Assembly: GCA_028869185.1 (NCBI GenBank)
Contig: JAGWTA010000001.1
Span: 186,001-250,000, forward strand
From: Hyphomicrobiales bacterium
GTDB taxonomy: Bacteria > Pseudomonadota > Alphaproteobacteria > Rhizobiales > Beijerinckiaceae
Reading direction: 5' to 3'
DNA: 64,000 nucleotides
Every line of letters starts with the position of its first letter. Position 1 is the first letter of the stretch. Below are positions 63,184 through 64,000 of this stretch, piece after piece. The translations under genes were made by a program, and so were the position numbers. The notes below the pieces were generated by a model. That model was not told where the DNA came from. It did not search any database and saw nothing but the letters and a program-made list of their open reading frames with translations.

Positions 63184-64000
63184 GTGAACGACGTTGCCTC
63201 CCCATCCAGACACCGCTTTTCGCGCATGCGCGCCATCGCTGCGATCGGCGCGGCGGCGCCTGCGCTGTGGCTTGCCGCGCGCGCCGGGCTTGGCGATCTG
63301 GGACCGCGCCCGCTGACGGAGGCCATTCATTTCTGCGGACTTTGGGCGCTGCGCCTTCTGGCGTTGACGCTCGCCGTCTCTCCGCTGGCCGCGCTTATGC
63401 GCTGGCCCCGCCTCATCGCTGTGCGTCGTATTCTGGGCGACGCAGTCTTCGCATATGCCGCACTTCATATTGTATTATTCACAGCCGACAAGATGTTCGA
63501 CCTGACCGTGGTGGCGCAGGAGATCGTCAAGCGGTTTTATCTTTCGGTCGGCGTCATCGCATTTGTTTTGCTCGTCCCGCTGGCGGCGACATCGACGGAT
63601 GCGGCGGTGCGGCGACTTGGCCCGCACATGTGGCGGCGGTTGCACAAGCTTGTCTACATTGTGGCTGCTCTGGCGCTCGTGCATTTCACATTGCAGGTCA
63701 AGCTCGACATCTCGGAACCCGTTGCGATGGCGGCGATATTCTTTTTGCTCGCCTTGTTGCGCGCACCGCGCCTGCGCCGCGAGCCTTTGACAATTTCTTT
63801 CACCATTTTCGCCACGATCATCGCGACTTTCACCGCAATGTTGGCGGAAGCGGGCTGGTTTGCCGCACATGGAGCGCCGTTTTTCGCCGCACTTGCGGAC
63901 AATATGGATTTTTCTGAGGGCGCGCGGCCGGGTTGGGCGCCTGCTGTCGTCGGCGCCGTTTTTGTTGTCCTCGCGTTGTTCGCGCGCTTGACGGATCGCG
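63184..64000 (+). CDS. MsrQ-like/ferric-reductase-like heme membrane protein, 3' truncated by the window
   Basis: The frame runs from a GTG at 63184 (AAAGGG site at 63172-63177) to the right edge, 272 codons so far. The N-terminal half has at least five membrane segments. Two heme-ligand-like regions are visible: RRILGDAVFAYAALHIVLF (near 80-98) and RRLHKLVYIVAALALVHF (near 151-168), resembling MsrQ, the membrane heme partner of the MsrP methionine sulfoxide reductase. No msrP gene lies immediately upstream, the usual place, so a general ferric reductase-type protein is possible. Confidence 0.75.
   Translation, partial: MNDVASPSRHRFSRMRAIAAIGAAAPALWLAARAGLGDLGPRPLTEAIHFCGLWALRLLALTLAVSPLAALMRWPRLIAVRRILGDAVFAYAALHIVLFTADKMFDLTVVAQEIVKRFYLSVGVIAFVLLVPLAATSTDAAVRRLGPHMWRRLHKLVYIVAALALVHFTLQVKLDISEPVAMAAIFFLLALLRAPRLRREPLTISFTIFATIIATFTAMLAEAGWFAAHGAPFFAALADNMDFSEGARPGWAPAVVGAVFVVLALFARLTDR

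Overview
The window is a stretch of G+C-rich alphaproteobacterial chromosome, most likely from the order Hyphomicrobiales (Rhizobiales). The reasons are the C4-type 5-aminolevulinate synthase, the order ahcY - divL-like kinase - tsaE/amgK fusion - murU - addB - addA, a PodJ-like polarity protein, TauE paired with a TIGR02186 protein, and a Ku/LigD end-joining pair. It is almost entirely core chromosome with tight gene packing. No gene-free stretch exceeds about 275 bases. I found no rRNA, tRNA, CRISPR array, complete insertion sequence or prophage.

Layout, left to right. 1-7.2 kb: the end of a Pro/Gly-rich secreted protein, hemA, an AbrB-family membrane protein, mscL and a very large SSF-domain hybrid histidine kinase. 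7.2-11.7 kb: ku-ligD (non-homologous end joining) converging on the Fe-S carrier gene mrp. 11.7-17.6 kb: the complete urtABCDE urea ABC transporter behind a near-perfect sigma-54 promoter. 17.6-22.9 kb: a leftward beta-oxidation operon (acyl-CoA dehydrogenase, thiolase, FadJ-type enzyme). 23-28.4 kb: a glycosyltransferase, a MerR regulator and a 1252-residue PodJ-like coiled-coil/Sel1 protein. 28.5-33 kb: TauE-TIGR02186, a divergent TetR/tautomerase pair with two operator palindromes, a small secreted protein and cfa. 33-38.6 kb: ccdA-type and thioredoxin genes, tex and lepA.

38.6-40.1 kb is the only clearly accessory patch. It holds a DUF4145 gene with atypical codons, a divergent YefM/YoeB-type toxin-antitoxin module behind a long operator palindrome, and three arms of a REP-like repeat, one of which separates antitoxin from toxin.

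40.1-54 kb: an MBL-fold hydrolase, ahcY, and one compact operon that combines cell-cycle signalling (a DivL-like pseudokinase with Phe at the phospho-acceptor site), a TsaE/AmgK fusion, MurU and the AddAB recombination nuclease. 54-64 kb: an aldehyde dehydrogenase, rmuC, an isobutyryl-CoA-dehydrogenase-like gene, arfB, a WaaL-like membrane protein, uup, an MFS transporter and a 3'-truncated MsrQ-like heme membrane protein.

I see no single multi-gene system that is wholly new. The observations most worth following are the His-to-Phe DivL homologue and its operon, the CtrA-like boxes ahead of podJ and divL, the islet at 38.6-40.1 kb, the uncharacterised TauE/TIGR02186 pair, and several well-formed operators and promoters.
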